Shown in pieces: positions 44,046 to 57,000 of a stretch of DNA of 64,000 nt (positions are counted from its first letter, which is position 1; each line of letters opens with the position of its first letter). A model generated the notes under the pieces. The model made no database searches. It worked only from the letters and a program-made list of their open reading frames with translations, and had not been told where the DNA came from. This DNA comes from Nectonema munidae (taxonomy: Eukaryota > Nematomorpha > Nectonematoida > Nectonematidae), in NCBI GenBank assembly GCA_030549495.1, contig JAUIRK010000953.1, forward strand, positions 21,001 through 85,000, written 5' to 3'. A program made the translations under genes and the position numbers.

Positions 44046-45238
44046 GAAAAATGTTCAAATCAAAAAATATTTATTCTTTTTAAATATATCGTTGGCTCCC
44101 CTTACTTTTAAAATTGAAAGATAAACCTAGTCTTTAATAATTAATTTTTATCAAATTATGCACATACGAAACTAAAGGTAAGGGGAGCCAACGATATATT
44201 TAAAAAGAATAAATATTTTTTGATTTGAACATTTTTCGATTCTTTGATTATTCGACAAATATAATATTTAAAATCGTGCAAATTGCAAAGTATAGGTAAT
44301 AACTTTTGTAACATCGTATGAGGTAGCAAAATATGAACAGAAAGTTTGATATTTTTTAATTTTTTAAAGAATATTTTTCGATTCTTTGATTACAGAATTT
44401 TATTTTGATTATTTGACAAATATAATATTTAAAATTGTTCAAATTGCAAAGTATAGGTAATAACTTTTGTAACATCGTATGAGGTAGCAAAATATGAACA
44501 GAAAGTTTGATATTTTTTGATTTTTTAAAATATTTTTCGATTCTTTGATTACAGAATTTTATTTTGATTATTTGACAAATATAATATTTAAAATCGTGCA
44601 AATTGCAAAGTATAGGTAATAACTTTTGTAACATCGTATGAGGTAGCAAAATATGAACAGAAAGTTTGATATTTTTTGATTTTTTAAAGAATATTTTTCG
44701 ATTCTTTGATTACAGAATTTTATTTTGATTATTTGATAAAATATATTATTTAATATCGTGAAAAAATTAATAACTTATCTAACATCCTCTCCCCGAATAA
44801 AGTATATCAAATCTTACATCTAGCAAAATATGAACTTATAGGTTGAAGATGAATTATCGCGGTATACAGGTTGGAGATGAACCATCGTAGTATACAGGCA
44901 TAATGTATATACGTAATAACTTATGTAGCATCGTCTCCCCGAATGAGATATATCAAATCTTACATCTGGCAGAATGTGAACAGAAAGTTGAACATTGTCT
45001 CCCTAGTTATTTGTACATGGAATAGAAACCATCGTAGTATACAGGTTAGAGATGAATCATCGTAGTATACAGGTTGGAGATGAATCATTGTAGTATATAG
45101 GTTGGAGATGAATCATTGTAGTATATAGTTTGGAGATGAATCATCGTAGAATACAGGTTGGAGAAGAATCATCGTAATATACGGGTTGGAGATAACACGC
45201 AAGTTGTCTACCCGCGTTCAACCGTACAGGTTATGAGA
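44046..45238 (+). mobile_element. Foldback element, right half only
   Basis: Shares with 58495-60037 the palindromic core (ATCGTTGGCTCCCCTTAC ... GTAAGGGGAGCCAACGAT, 44046-44232). It then has about three 160-bp tandem units (TTTTTCGATTCTTTGATTA starts at about 44233, 44373, 44532 and 44693), a 28-bp minisatellite (44840-45190) and the outer end CGCGTTCAACCGTACAGG to 45238. The left arm is absent. Minisatellite units are more diverged than in the complete copy, so this one looks older. Confidence 0.8.
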
Positions 45239-45379
45239 ATATTATATATATTTTTTTGTTTTGATTTGAATCATGTTGTCTATAAAATTAAATATCATAT
45301 AAAAGTAAACTGCTATTTTATAATTTCTTTCTTCTTTTTTTAATTATATTATAATATTCCATCAAAAACAGAATTTAAA

Positions 45380-48300
45380 AAGTTGATTGTTCTTTACTTT
45401 ACCGTTTCTCTTTTCTTTCGTGTCAGTAAGTTTCTTTGGAATTATTATTTTGTTATGATGGATGAAGATATAAGATCTGTGATCTCTTCTGCAAAAATAG
45501 GGGGACTGAAATCATTACTTTATAGGGACATTACAAAAGAAAGTTTGGCTAAAGCTCTAATATTTGTAATCAACTCTGATAATACTGAAAATTTTTCAGA
45601 ATTAAATAGAAAAATCGATGCAATTAGCTCTAATATCATAGATCTTAAACATTTCCTGCTCTAGTCTTCTATCTAAGACAAAAGTGGCTTCACTTTTTGT
45701 TCTTCAGTTGTAAAAACAGGCTTAAATTTTTGTCAGAATGATAGTTTGGTTATTTTTTCTAACAAGAAACAGGATGTAATAAAAACGTTGAAACATACAC
45801 AAATTGTAAAGTCAAAACAAGCTAAAGACAGAATAATTACCCAGTTTCCTGATAGTCAAAGTATAAAGAACGCAGAGAAAATTTTGTCAGATGATAATAT
45901 TAAGTTTGAAAAAAGTTTAAATCTAAACCAGTTGGATTTTTCATTAGCTCGATCAATCTTGATTTTGATAGTGAAGAATTAAAAAGTGTTTTAATTGAAA
46001 AAAATAAAATTAATTCTGATGACATAGTTAGCATAATCAAAATAAAGAAAAGAAAAACGAAGAGAAAAAGTGTCAATACATTTTGCAATTCACAAATGAA
46101 GCTATTAAAAAAACCTATAATCAAAGCCGAATATATTTTATGAATATTAGCTTCCCTTTAGTTATTTTTAAGCCAAAGATAAAACGATGTTATAATTGTC
46201 ATAATTATGGTCATTGGAATCATGAATGTCATGATACTGGAAAAACTAAATGCCGATTTTGTAAGAGTTTAGAACATACCACCTCACAATGAAATGAACA
46301 TTAACTTGTTTTCTAATAATAATAATGTATCTTCCAAAACTTCCTTTAAAGATTTAAATAGAAATTATCAATATAATATAGATTTGTTTGATGATATTCT
46401 TTATGAAGGCGTTGAAAATTTTTCCCAATGTACCTGTGAAATTTTGTATGATAGTTCCAATTTTCGTTTACCATACGATTTCGTTATTTTAAAGCTTGAA
46501 TGTTTGCTCAAATAAAGTTGTTGAACTAGAAATTTTCTGAGTAAATTGAATAGAGCCTCATCGAGTTTCTATAGTCTGTTTCCAGGAAACTTGGTTGACT
46601 AGTGAAATACCTAATTTATTTTCAATTAATGATTATATTTTTTCAAATCAGAAATCAATTTTCACTAAACATGGAGGTCTACGTTTCTACATTAACAAAA
46701 ATATTTCTTACGAATTTGTTTCTCTTCCATCTGATCAACTTTGTTTTGAGGTTACTGTTATCATTTATTTGGCTAGGGGTAAAAAGTTTTGATTTCGAAT
46801 ATATATCGTCATCCACTTTCTATTTATAATAAATTTAATGATTTTGAAAAGCTTTTGAGCTATCTTGAGTTTTACTATCCTAAAACCTTGAAAGTTTTTA
46901 CTGGCGACTTCAACTACAATCTTTTTGATCTTGATACTTCATCATCTGTTTCATCTTTTTTCAATGCGTTTCATTTTAATTCTTATATCCCCGCCATAAC
47001 CAAATCGACTCATGCATCCTCACAATCCTTGATAGATAATTTTTTATACATATTTATTTCATCATTTAAATATCAAAGTTTTGTTTTCGAAACTAGCATA
47101 TCTGATCATTATCCGATTATTATTTTATCCCTTGAAACAAGTTTAGTGAATAACAAACTTTACGTAAAGTCTTTTTTCAATTCTTATAAATTTATCGAAA
47201 GAGTTAAACAATTTGAGTGGGTGTCAATAGATAACTCTCATAATCCAGAAATAATTTCAGAAAGATTTATCAAGAAGTTTTCGGATGAACTTATGCTATG
47301 TACGACAAAAAAAGAAATGAAGAAAAATTCTAAGTATAGTGTGGCTTTAAATGGATGAGTTACAAAAGAAGAGACAAAATACATAGAAAATTAAAGGTAG
47401 TTTCTCATCATAGTTTGAAGCAACAGTTCCATTATATGAGGAATAAAATTAAGTATGAAATTAGAAAGCTAAAGTATGAGTTTTATGATAGTCTTTTTGA
47501 TGAATGTAATTCTTCCATGGATTATTTCATGGAAGATAATTAGTTCCGTAGTTAAAAAAGCAAAACATAAATTCGATTTTTTCGAACGATTCATTAGTCT
47601 AATAATTTAGACATTGCGAATACTTTTAATAGACATTTCACAGAACAAAATTCGGTTAGCAACTTTATTTCTTAGAAAATTTATGTTTATATGCCTTTAG
47701 TTAATCATGTATTTGGCTTCGATATCATATCAGTAAATGATATAATTTTAGCGATAAATGAATTCAAAAATAATGATTCTAAAGATATTTGTGGTATGTC
47801 TATTAACCACATCAAATTGACAAAAAACTATATTTGTGTCTTTTTGTACAATCTCTTCAAACCTCTGTCTTTCTTTTTCTGTGTTTCCATCATGTTTTAA
47901 ATTGATTAAGGTTGTTTTGGTCCAAGAGACAAATTAATTGTTTCTAACTATACAGACCAATGAGTTTGGTAGATGTAATATCGAAAGTGTTTGAAAAATC
48001 ATTTTTAAAAGGGTCTATAGTTACTTTTCTTCCAATGGTTTGTTTTACGAGAAACAGTTTGGTTTCAAAAAGTCTCACTCCACACAGCACCTACACACTT
48101 ATTTTTTGGATTTTGTAACTACTTGTTTGGATAAAAATGAAGCAGTTATTTCGATATTTTTTTTATCTTTCTAGACTCTAGAGCATTTGATGTAATTCCA
48201 CATTCTATACTTCTGTATAAATGAAAAAATATGGCTTTGACTGTGAATCCTTGTTGTTTTTTCAGTCATATCTTGAAAACAGAAAACATAAAGTTTGTGT

Positions 48301-49190
48301 GAACAATGTATTTTCAGATGTATGTAAAATGGATTCAGGTGTTCCACGGGGGTCTCTTCTAGGACCCCTTCTTTTTACGATTTTCATCTATGACTTTCAT
48401 TTTTCTAATTTGAATGCACTCCATCTTTTCTATGCTGATGATTTGACCTTAGTATTAAAATTGAATGATCGTGTTATAACTAATTTTGGAAGTTAAGAAA
48501 GTTCTTTGGACCTTTCAATAAATACTATTTTTGATTGGTGTAATGATAATGGACTTTTGGTGAACAAAACAAAATCACGGGCCATGTATTTTTCGAATAT
48601 GAAAAAAGAAGAATTGAATCTTGAAAAACATGAAATCAAAATTATGACTGAATTTAACTTACTATGTCTTATTATAAATTATAAGTTAACGTGGAACAAG
48701 CACATACAACACATTAGTACCAAAGTTAATAGTGTCATAGGCATATTGAAACACACAAGGCATTTGTTTTCTAGTACAACTAAATTAAATATTTATAAGT
48801 CACTTTTACTTCCACATCTTCACTATAGTGTTTATAATTGGGGATATCATAATTTTGAGAGGTACTACTTAAGTTACAAAAAAGCATTAAGAATTGTTTC
48901 TGACCTTCCTTACTTATCTCATACATCTGATTACTTCAAGAAATTTAACCTTTTAAAATTTCCTGAAATATACAAATTTCCGGTTTTCAAATTTTTAAGT
49001 AATTTCTTTTTACCCAAATTGTTTGATAATTGCTTTTCTACAGTTGACAGCAAATCATCATACAATCTTAGATTTTCCTACAACTTAGTCTGAAGTTTCG
49101 AAGTGTTGTTATTTGGAACAAGCATCTTGCCTGCATTCATGACGTTAACTTCCGAAGTTTTTAACTTCAATTAAAGCTTTTCTTTGTTCT
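45380..49190 (+). mobile_element. CR1/Jockey-like LINE, near full length, decayed
   Basis: ORF1 pieces begin MMDEDIRSVISSAK (45456) and reach two zinc knuckles, CYNCHNYGHWNHEC and CRFCKSLEHTTSQ (46189-46290). The endonuclease shows QETWL (about 46575), GGLRFYINKNISYEF, GDFNYNLF (about 46900) and SDHYPI (47101). The RT spans about 47700-49090 with SGVPRGSLLGPLLF, YADD (48431-48442) and a thumb with SLLLPHLHYSVYNWG. At least eight frameshifts or stops separate these pieces, so it is dead. No RNase H. Gene order and zinc-knuckle ORF1 resemble the LINE at 29-32 kb, though that one is on the other strand. Confidence 0.85.
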
Positions 49191-49773
49191 ACTTATGTTG
49201 TAATGTGTAATATCCAAAACTGTTTTGTATGTAATCAAAGATTTTATATGTGAATCGTTATTTAATTTTCAATTTTCACCAAAATTTATCTTCATAAATA
49301 TATTTATACAATATACATATATACGCGTGGCTGTTTCTCTGCATTTTCAAATTGTTATTCAACACTTAAAATGTTTATCATTGCTTATTTATTTTTTGGG
49401 ATGATCATAATTAGCGGTCAGTATTGACTTTTTGAACATCCTTGCAAACATTTGGAAGATTTTTTTTGAATACCCTTAAAATTAACTGTATATTTTTAAC
49501 TATTGTTTTGCAAAATAAATTTATTCTTCTTCTATATATATATATATTTTTACATTATACGCCAACTAAATTTCTCTTTGTATACTTAAAATGAAGCCTT
49601 CTCTGTATCTTTATCAATGCATAATATGTTTGTTAGATCTTTTAACATTAAAGAAAATAATGAATGCTCAAGCTAGTATTTTATTTACTTATATCTGTGA
49701 AAATAGCCTAATTAGTAGCCGTAATTGATAAAATTAATAAAGTCCTCATTTACTAATTCAAAATAATCAATTC
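49191..49773. other. LINE 3' flank, no gene
   Basis: AT-rich, with a TATATATATATA tract at about 49535-49550. The LINE 3' UTR probably ends somewhere in here; no tail or target duplication was found. Confidence 0.4.
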
Positions 49774-50051
49774 CAGGGCCGGCCCTAGTGTTCGCGGGGC
49801 CCTATGCAAAATGGATTGCGCGGGGCCCAGTGTGGGTAGGAAAAAAGATTAAAAGTGAGAAATAAGATTTTGAAAAAAAGAAAAGGATTTGTTTTATTAC
49901 TTTTTCATTAACACAAAATGACGATCAAAGTAACTTTACTTTGCGAACCTTGCATTTAGCGAAATCATGCAATATATCATCAAAATGAAAAATGAGAAGC
50001 GCGGGGCCCACTGCGGCCCCATAGGTTGCAGTGGCCTAAGGCCGGCCCTTA
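49774..50051. mobile_element. hAT-type MITE (CAGGGCCGGCCCT ends)
   Basis: The left end CAGGGCCGGCCCTAG and right end CTAAGGCCGGCCCTTA are inverted; flanks share CAATTC (ATCAATTC and ACAATTCT), an imperfect 8-bp duplication. Subterminal GGGGCCC blocks occur at both ends (GCGGGGCCC at 49820 and 50000). About 280 bp, no ORF. This end type is common for non-autonomous hAT elements in animals. Confidence 0.8.
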
Positions 50052-51984
50052 ACAATTCTAACTATTAATGTTTATATAAGTTAGTTTAAAATTACTAGGT
50101 TATATAAATAACTAATATTATTTCTATTAGTTTATTTGTTAAGTGTTAATCAATAACTTTAAATAGAATATTTGGCTCTATGACTCTTTTTCAATTTAAG
50201 CCAAGCGGAGGGAACAGTTCTTGTGGTCCTTGTGAGTCAAAATTTTTATATTTTTAAATATTTTTACGAATTATATATTCCTTAATTTTGGCTTAACAAA
50301 TCATTTTAAACAGATTCGTGGATGAAATCGCCTATTCGTATATTATTTAATTTAATCAATAAATTTATAAGATACAAATGTTAAATCTTATGCGAAATGT
50401 TATTTATCTTCTTCTTATACTGCGATCGCTTCACCCTATTCGAACTGATTAATTAATCTCCTCATATGTGACCTATTCGCTTCAAATGGTTTAATAATAA
50501 TTAGTAATTATCATATAGTTTTTCCTTAATCCCTTATAACTTTACTGAATCATTTGCAAAATACGAATGAAAAAAGCGCGTTAAAATCAAAAAATATATA
50601 AAATGGCAACAACTTACATTATGCGAGAAAAATATAAATGACTTCGTCTAAACGTATAATGTATTCACTGAAGCTCTTATTTTCATAATTTATGCAGGCT
50701 ATCGTTTTTCCATTTTTCTTTGTGAGCGAAAGCACAAACTTCCTCGTCTATGCTATATATATAAACTTGATGCTGTTTGCTTTATTTAGAAGCCTGAAAT
50801 TTTTGGAGACCTACTATCAACGTGATATTCTAACATCAAAACAAAATTCTTTCATTATATGTGCATTGAATTATTAATGAGAATTACACCCTATAGCTAT
50901 TATCTTAAATTTGGTATAACGTTTTAAAAAAAAAATTTTTATTTGTCTTGAATTGCAAGTTTCAATATTTAAACATAACATGTATATTGTTTATCATTTG
51001 TTTTAAATACCTCAATATTGGAAGGTTCTTTGAAGAGCGTCACATTTATTATTATACCACATAGAGCAAATGTGGAAGGGTTGTTTACATTGATCCAGGC
51101 ATACTTTGTTCGATTGCCCATTGGTCAGTCGTGTACCGCATTATGAATCAAACTCTTTAGAGCAATTTTTTTATTATTGGAAGATATGCATTTTTATCTA
51201 TCAAAAATTGGAAGCATAGGAAGAAAATAGGTAATTGCTTGAGACTTTGGAGGATTAGAGAAATGAATGAATAGTATGCATCTTTTTTCTTAGATTCATG
51301 CAATAAACTTTTATTTTCAGATGCGCGGAATTCATTGCGGATGCTTCTTTTTACAATATATATCTTAGTTATGTCAAAAGATTAATTAAAATTGACCGAA
51401 CTTGTTAAAAAGAATATTCAAAGTTCATAGAATATAAAGAAGTTCTAGAAAAAGCTTCATACAGAAAAAGGGAAAACAAATAAAGTACAGGGTGACAGAA
51501 ATATTTTTTGATGTTACATAACGTTTATTACCAGCATATCATGTTTTATCCCTTCACATAATTCTTTATATCATGGGTGAGGAACAACTTTGAGTTGCCT
51601 GCCGAATTGAAGTCTATCAAGGCTTTAGCGAGCCTTAATAAAATGCACGCAAAATTTTATAAGGCTATTATCACATTTGAAACACCTGTCTCATAACTAA
51701 AGACACTCACTGGATTTGGTAAATCAAAAGTATCTAAACCTACATTTAATTCAAAGATCCAATCTTCAAACAAGAGGAAATAATAGAAATTTTATATAAG
51801 AAAAAAGCGCATCATTGAATGTAAAGCGTGGTGTGAAGAAATGCTGTTTTGGGACAGGGTTGCGGAATCGGTGTGGGGAGTTTCTAGATTGAAATAGAAA
51901 AGTGTGTGAACGAAAATAGGCAAAATGCATATAATATACCACCAGAGCATAGATTAATCCTTTCAAAGCTATTTCTTCATTTTT
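50052..51984. other. Intergenic, no firm feature
   Basis: AT-rich. A small exon-like island at 50189-50231 (acceptor TTTCAATTTAAG, about 32 bases, then GTGAGT) and another acceptor TTTTAAACAG at 50321 are suggestive only. ORFs at 50692-50877 and 51766-51966 have no recognisable content. Confidence 0.35.
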
Positions 51985-52508
51985 TTCCTTCTATTTATCT
52001 TTTAATTTGCGACCAAACGAACACTCCTGCCTTTATTTGAACCTCGGACAACTTCGGAAATACCGCTTCCAAATGCTTAAAGGAGCGGACTGATGATCTA
52101 GTGCCTTCACAAAGGGGCTTTATGAGCCCCAGCTTGATGTGGAGGGGTGGTATTAAGATCTCCTGCTCAACCAGCGGTTGCCTCTTGACTTTCTTCTCGC
52201 TAATGACAAATGCCGTTCTTCATGGCCAGTCCTTCGTTTCATAATGTCTCGCTGTAGCTCGGCTATCCCAGTGGCAGAGGAAACAGGGATGTTTTGTGAA
52301 GCCTTGAAAACCTGTAAAAAAGCCAATCATTTTAAAGTCTCTAATCACTTCCCAATCATGATCTTCGTATTTGACCAGGTGAACAGAGTCAGCGATAGGG
52401 ATGCTTGGCTACTTGTTACCATTGTGCAACAGAACCGCCTTCAAGCTTCTAGTTGAGCTGTCGATGAACAGTCGCCAGTTGCTGGGATCATACACGAATT
52501 CTATTTAT
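51985..52508 (-). pseudogene. Relic of unplaced transposon-like ORF
   Basis: On the minus strand a nearly continuous frame gives NWRLFIDSSTRSLKAVLLHN, then DHDWEVIRDFKMIGFF, KHPCFLCHWDSRATARHY, ILIPPLHIKLGLIKPLC and FPKLSEVQIKAGVFV. It has two stops and about three small frameshifts. I recall this kind of protein, with a CxxCxWDSR centre, as a widespread multi-copy hypothetical family in invertebrates, probably of transposon origin, but I cannot name its superfamily. Both ends are missing. Confidence 0.55.
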
Positions 52509-54946
52509 TTTTCAAAAAAACAGTGTTATTACGATTAGCGACATAAAGATATGCTTTTCCTCATTCGTACGACCTAATAAAAGATAAACAACCAATAAAA
52601 TTAACTCAAACAAACACTTTTTATTTTTGGTTGCATTGTGTTATCTTCTAAAACCTCAATAGGTTGGACACGGGGGGCAACAAGAGAATAGGGACATCCA
52701 ATAACCTCTGATAATTTAATTCATTATAATCAATTACATTTTACTTTCATTTAGGATAAAATAAAGGATAATGATAATGGAGAGACAACTGTGTAAAAAT
52801 CATAGTGATTTTAAATATAGGTTTTCAATTACACATTACTACTGCATAGCTAGACTTTCCACTGTATTTTATTTCATACTTTTCTATAATAATTGCTTCT
52901 TGTCTGATGTAAAGTATAAAAATAGGAAGACAACTTCGTAAAAATTGTATCTACCGGCAACCATGTAGTTTTTGCGTTTTTTTAGATTTCACAAGCGCCA
53001 TGAAATTAGTGCTTGCATCGAATAATCACATGTGTAAGCTTAAAATCTAACTTTTAATGACCAGAGATAAAGGTGCAGTTTCTCGCGCTGCAAATGTGTT
53101 TATTAAGAAAGCAGCTCCCAGGTGCAAAGACACCTGCGCGTTTATTCTTGTGTGTTAAGAGTGTGAGAAAACACTTCGTCATCACTTTAGACTTTAGAGT
53201 CTGGTTCAGTGATACTGCTCTTTAAAATCACATTTTCAAATGCTTGTTATTTTTGTTCTGGCTCTACTGACTTAAATAACCACTAAAAAGTATTTTTAAA
53301 TAAGAACTAAAAAATATTTTTTATATAAAAATTATCTATAATATTAATAACTATAATTAATTAATAATACTAATAAAATTAACTATAAAAGGCAGAAGAA
53401 ATGGTGATTACTTGATGTGGCCGTCTAAGCGAAAAGACCCAAAAATTAAATTTATTTTTTATTGAAAACGAAAAGAATTGTTATTTATATAATACAATAA
53501 CAGGCTATAAACCAAGCAATACAACATTTGAACTTATTAAACTGCTAATTGTCCCGTTTTCAAGTTTCTCAGTTTGGAAACCGTAGACTACTATTGATTT
53601 CTTTGCAACACAAATGATAAGGAAAGGTTTTTACTGCACTAAGTTGCATGGTGCGGGGTATTTTCAAAATAAATTTGTTTTTTTGTATTTTTAAGCACAT
53701 ATTTTTGTTTGTGATTGACACAAGTGAATTGAACAAAGTGAAGAGCAAAATTGTTTGTCCCCAATATAAATAATAAAATAATTGTCATAATTTCCATATA
53801 TATTTCGCATATTATATTTATTTACAACAAAAATAATATTGAAAGAAAAAGAGAAGTTTTTGTACTAGATAAAAGGATATAATAATGGATCATAAATTCT
53901 GAAGCTAAATTCTGAAAACAATAATTTTTATTAATAAAAAGCTTGGATTTTCTATATTTCCCAGCTATTTTTTAAATGTTAGGTGGACCAAAAAATCTGG
54001 CTAATCTGGCAATGCACATATTTCATTATTAAAATGAATATTAAATATTCTTATCAAAAAAGTATTGCTTTTCCTGTCTTATTATTAAACTTCCAAAGTC
54101 CAAGATACTGCTTTTTACTTCTGGTGCAGTGTCTTCTTAATTAGTTTTTTGACTAATTAATTGCACTGCATCCAGGGACGGATTAAGCCTCTTAGATGCC
54201 GTAAGCACTTAAGTATTTGATATCCCATGTTATGTATTCAAATTATAAAAATAATCAACCACACAAAATTTTATTCATCAAAATTAAACAATTTTCAACA
54301 AGATATAGTTTCCTTCTGGTTTTATTAACAACAAAGTCTCTCCAAAATTGATTTTACGCAAAACATCTGCCTCTATACTAAGAGATAATGCATTCCTCCT
54401 GCCTTTTTGTTAATTTTTATTTTAAATACTTCTTTTCGTATTTGAAATTTGTTTTTTCAATTATGCTTATTTTAAATTCATGAAGTATATACAAAAGCCA
54501 TTTTGAAAAAACTTGGTTACTATGTGTAAAAAATTAAAAACTGATAAAACTGATTTTATTAAAATTTTTGAGAATTGTGGACCATATGTAGATAGAAATT
54601 TTTAAAATCTCTCCTTTCAACTTCTTCAATGAAGTTCTCATAATTATTGTCTTAGCCAAGAGTTTTTGTATTCTGAATTGCTGTCAAGAATTAACTTCCA
54701 TTCTTCCATGAATACGAGAAACTTTTCAATGTTACAAGAAAAATTTGCAATAAGAAAATTATAACCTTGTTATAATTAATAGCCGAACAAAGGGTTACTT
54801 TTCAGACGCTAAAAGAAGGAACAACTATACTAGATCTCTGTTCAAATTTTGATATTTTAAAATATCTAGAAAGGTTTAAATCGAACCCAGGCTCATCAAT
54901 GAATATATATTTTTCAGAGTTTTTGGATGCGTAATCATTGATTATC
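52509..54946. other. Intergenic, repeat scraps only
   Basis: CCTCAATAGGTTGGACACGG (about 52656) starts a segment related to 35350-35550. CCAGGGACGGATTAAGCC at 54173 is a typical hAT-type MITE end, but no matching end was found. The remainder is AT-rich without ORFs of note. Confidence 0.4.
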
Positions 54947-55193
54947 CTCATTCTCCACCTCGACATAAACAGCATTAGAGAGAGGTCAAAAATAATTACT
55001 ATAAACTATGTAAATAAACTATAAATTAGAAATAGATTACTAAACCAAAATAACTAAAATTAAACATCGCGTGACAAGTTAGCTAAATTTTAACCCTGAC
55101 TGATATAACTTCAAAATGGCTATATTATGCCAACTTCGAAAGCTCTGTTTCATGTTGGTAACAATTTTTTCCAAACGTTATAAGAAATGGTGA
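54947..55193 (-). repeat. Inverted repeat, left member
   Basis: About 247 bp, the reverse complement of 62454-62703 with only scattered differences (for example GAAACAGAGCTTTCGAAG, CTCTCTCTAATGCTG). The pair encloses 7.3 kb. No ORF; element class unknown. Confidence 0.85.
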
Positions 55194-55499
55194 TTAAAGG
55201 GCGGCATTTACTCTTTCTAGCTCATGGTGAATCAAAATAAACCTAAAACAAGCTTTTTATGTATCTTTTCTGAAGCTAAAAAAAACAAAGAAGTGATTGA
55301 ATATAATTGATTATTAATACTTTAATTAGCTTAATAAAAACTCAAAGACTTAATGAAAAAAGAGACTGCTTTTCTATATATTCTAGTGCTATTAAAATTT
55401 TACAGAGAGAATTGAAAATTCCTGGTTTGCTAAAGCATGTTCCTACGATGTGGTATCAGAGAAGGTTTTAGTCCCTCAAGAGAGGGAGAGGTGGGGGCG

Positions 55500-55760
55500 T
55501 AAAGTGCCTCCCTTATTTCTCAGATATTTATAAGTTTTTATAAATTTTTCAATATGATATATATATATTTCAAGTATGCTGAATTAAGTGGTAATGTCAA
55601 CTTTTTTTTTATCAAAATCAATCAAATTCGTCAAAAAATTGATTTATATATCATTTTTAGTTCAAAATAAGACAAATCTGTGAAAAATGATTGAAATGAA
55701 ACAGACCATGTCAAAATTAAAATTTTTATTCTTATAAAATGTTCTTTATGCATACAATAT
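55500..55760 (+). mobile_element. TTAA-target element, copy D fragment
   Basis: TTTCAAGTATGCTGAATT, ATCAAAATCAATCAAATTCG and the stop-rich AT sequence after it match copy B at 33340-33620. Neither end is preserved; it passes into the repeat at 55764. Confidence 0.6.
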
Positions 55761-55763
55761 CAG

Positions 55764-56010
55764 AGGTCTGGCAAGACCTTCGGGGAGACAACTCGCAAAA
55801 CTTGCCAGCCTTATTATATATTTAAATGTGTAAATCGTAAAATGCTTAAAAAATATACTTATAATAAAAATTTTCAAAAAATATTTTACATACATATTGA
55901 AAGCCACATTTCAAAAATTCTACCTAAAAGTTCAAAAAATTTAACTTTGAAATGGCAGTTTTATTTCATAAAAACTATATGATTGGTTGAAATGTTTATG
56001 TAATATATAA
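55764..56010 (+). repeat. Dispersed repeat, inverse of 28833-28985
   Basis: AGGTCTGGCAAGACC, then TTCGGGGAGACAACTC; further AAAACTATATGATTGGTTG matches the inverse of 28915-28935. Copies in two places and two orientations indicate a mobile element of unknown type. Confidence 0.6.
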
Positions 56011-56047
56011 TAATAATAATAATAATACTACTACTACCAATACTACT
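56007..56047 (+). repeat. Trinucleotide microsatellite
   Basis: TAATAATAATAATAATAC followed by TACTACTACCAATACTACT. Confidence 0.8.
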
Positions 56048-56313
56048 TTTTGGAAATTTTTACTTGTTTGATTTGAAGAAAGAATTAAACTGTTTTTCAA
56101 TATTTCTTTTTCATGATATATATATCATTAGAAAGCTTATCGTTTGCTACATACTCTAGAATAATTTATTTTTGCAAAAGTTTTAACAAATTTTAATAAA
56201 TGGACTTTACTTGAAAAATTTTGTCTAAATTTTTGAAAAAATTACGGACCACCTTTTTGTTTAAGCATAATGTGAAGATTTTAAAAAAAAATTGAATGAA
56301 AATGATATCATTG

Positions 56314-57000
56314 GAAAGGTATACTCTTTGTGGTTAACATAGGCTAGGTTATACAAATAAATATATTTTCATTTTTCCAAAATCTGCTTTTATGTGAGGT
56401 CAGTCAAGTTTTATCTAGTTTCAAAAAATACCAATAATAATTAACGTTCTTAATTTATATAATATTTTTTCAATATTTTATATTCACAAAGGTAAAATAT
56501 GATTTTTTACATTTTAAAATTTCATAGTTGAAGAAAACTGTCGAAAATTAATATATATTTTTTACTTTTTATGGGTCAGTAGTACAGGTCAGTATAATGG
56601 TTTTCTAATAAATTTAAAATTATTTTTAAAGTGAAAAATGTTGATCGAATGTACAAGATTTGAAGCTATACTCTTTGTGGGTAAAATACGCTAGGTTTTA
56701 CAAATAAATATATTTTTATTTTTCCAAAATCCGCTTTTATGTGAGGTCAGTTAACTTTTATCTACTTTCAAAAAATACCAATAATTAACGTGATGAGTTT
56801 ATATATTATTTCTTCAAAATTTAATATTCACAAAGGTAGAATATGGTTTTTAACATTTTAAAATGTCATAGTTAAATAAAACTGTCGAAAATTAATATTT
56901 ATTTTTTACTTTTTATGGGTCAGTAGTATAGGTCAGTATAATATTTTTCTAATAAATTTTAAATTATTTTTCAAGTGAAAAATGTCGATTAAATGTATGA
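56314..57000 (+). repeat. Tandem duplication of about 345 bp
   Basis: Two diverged units marked by TATACTCTTTGTGG (about 56320 and 56668), CCGCTTTTATGTGAGGTCAG-like and TTTTTATGGGTCAGTAGTA motifs. A third partial unit, from GGTCAGTATAATCTTTTTC, lies at about 57921-58010. Non-coding. Confidence 0.75.

Noticed and set aside
45158-45343. 61-codon + strand frame
   Set aside because: It covers the end of the foldback half-element and AT-rich flank; no protein character.
50189-50345. Mini-exons with good acceptor and donor sites
   Set aside because: Very short, no conserved reading frame and no neighbouring gene to join. Splice-like motifs are common in AT-rich DNA.
53041-53180. Stem-like GCAGCTCCCAGGTGC/CACCTGCGCG region as a tRNA or other RNA gene
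   Set aside because: No A/B boxes or cloverleaf can be drawn by hand; nothing supports an RNA gene.
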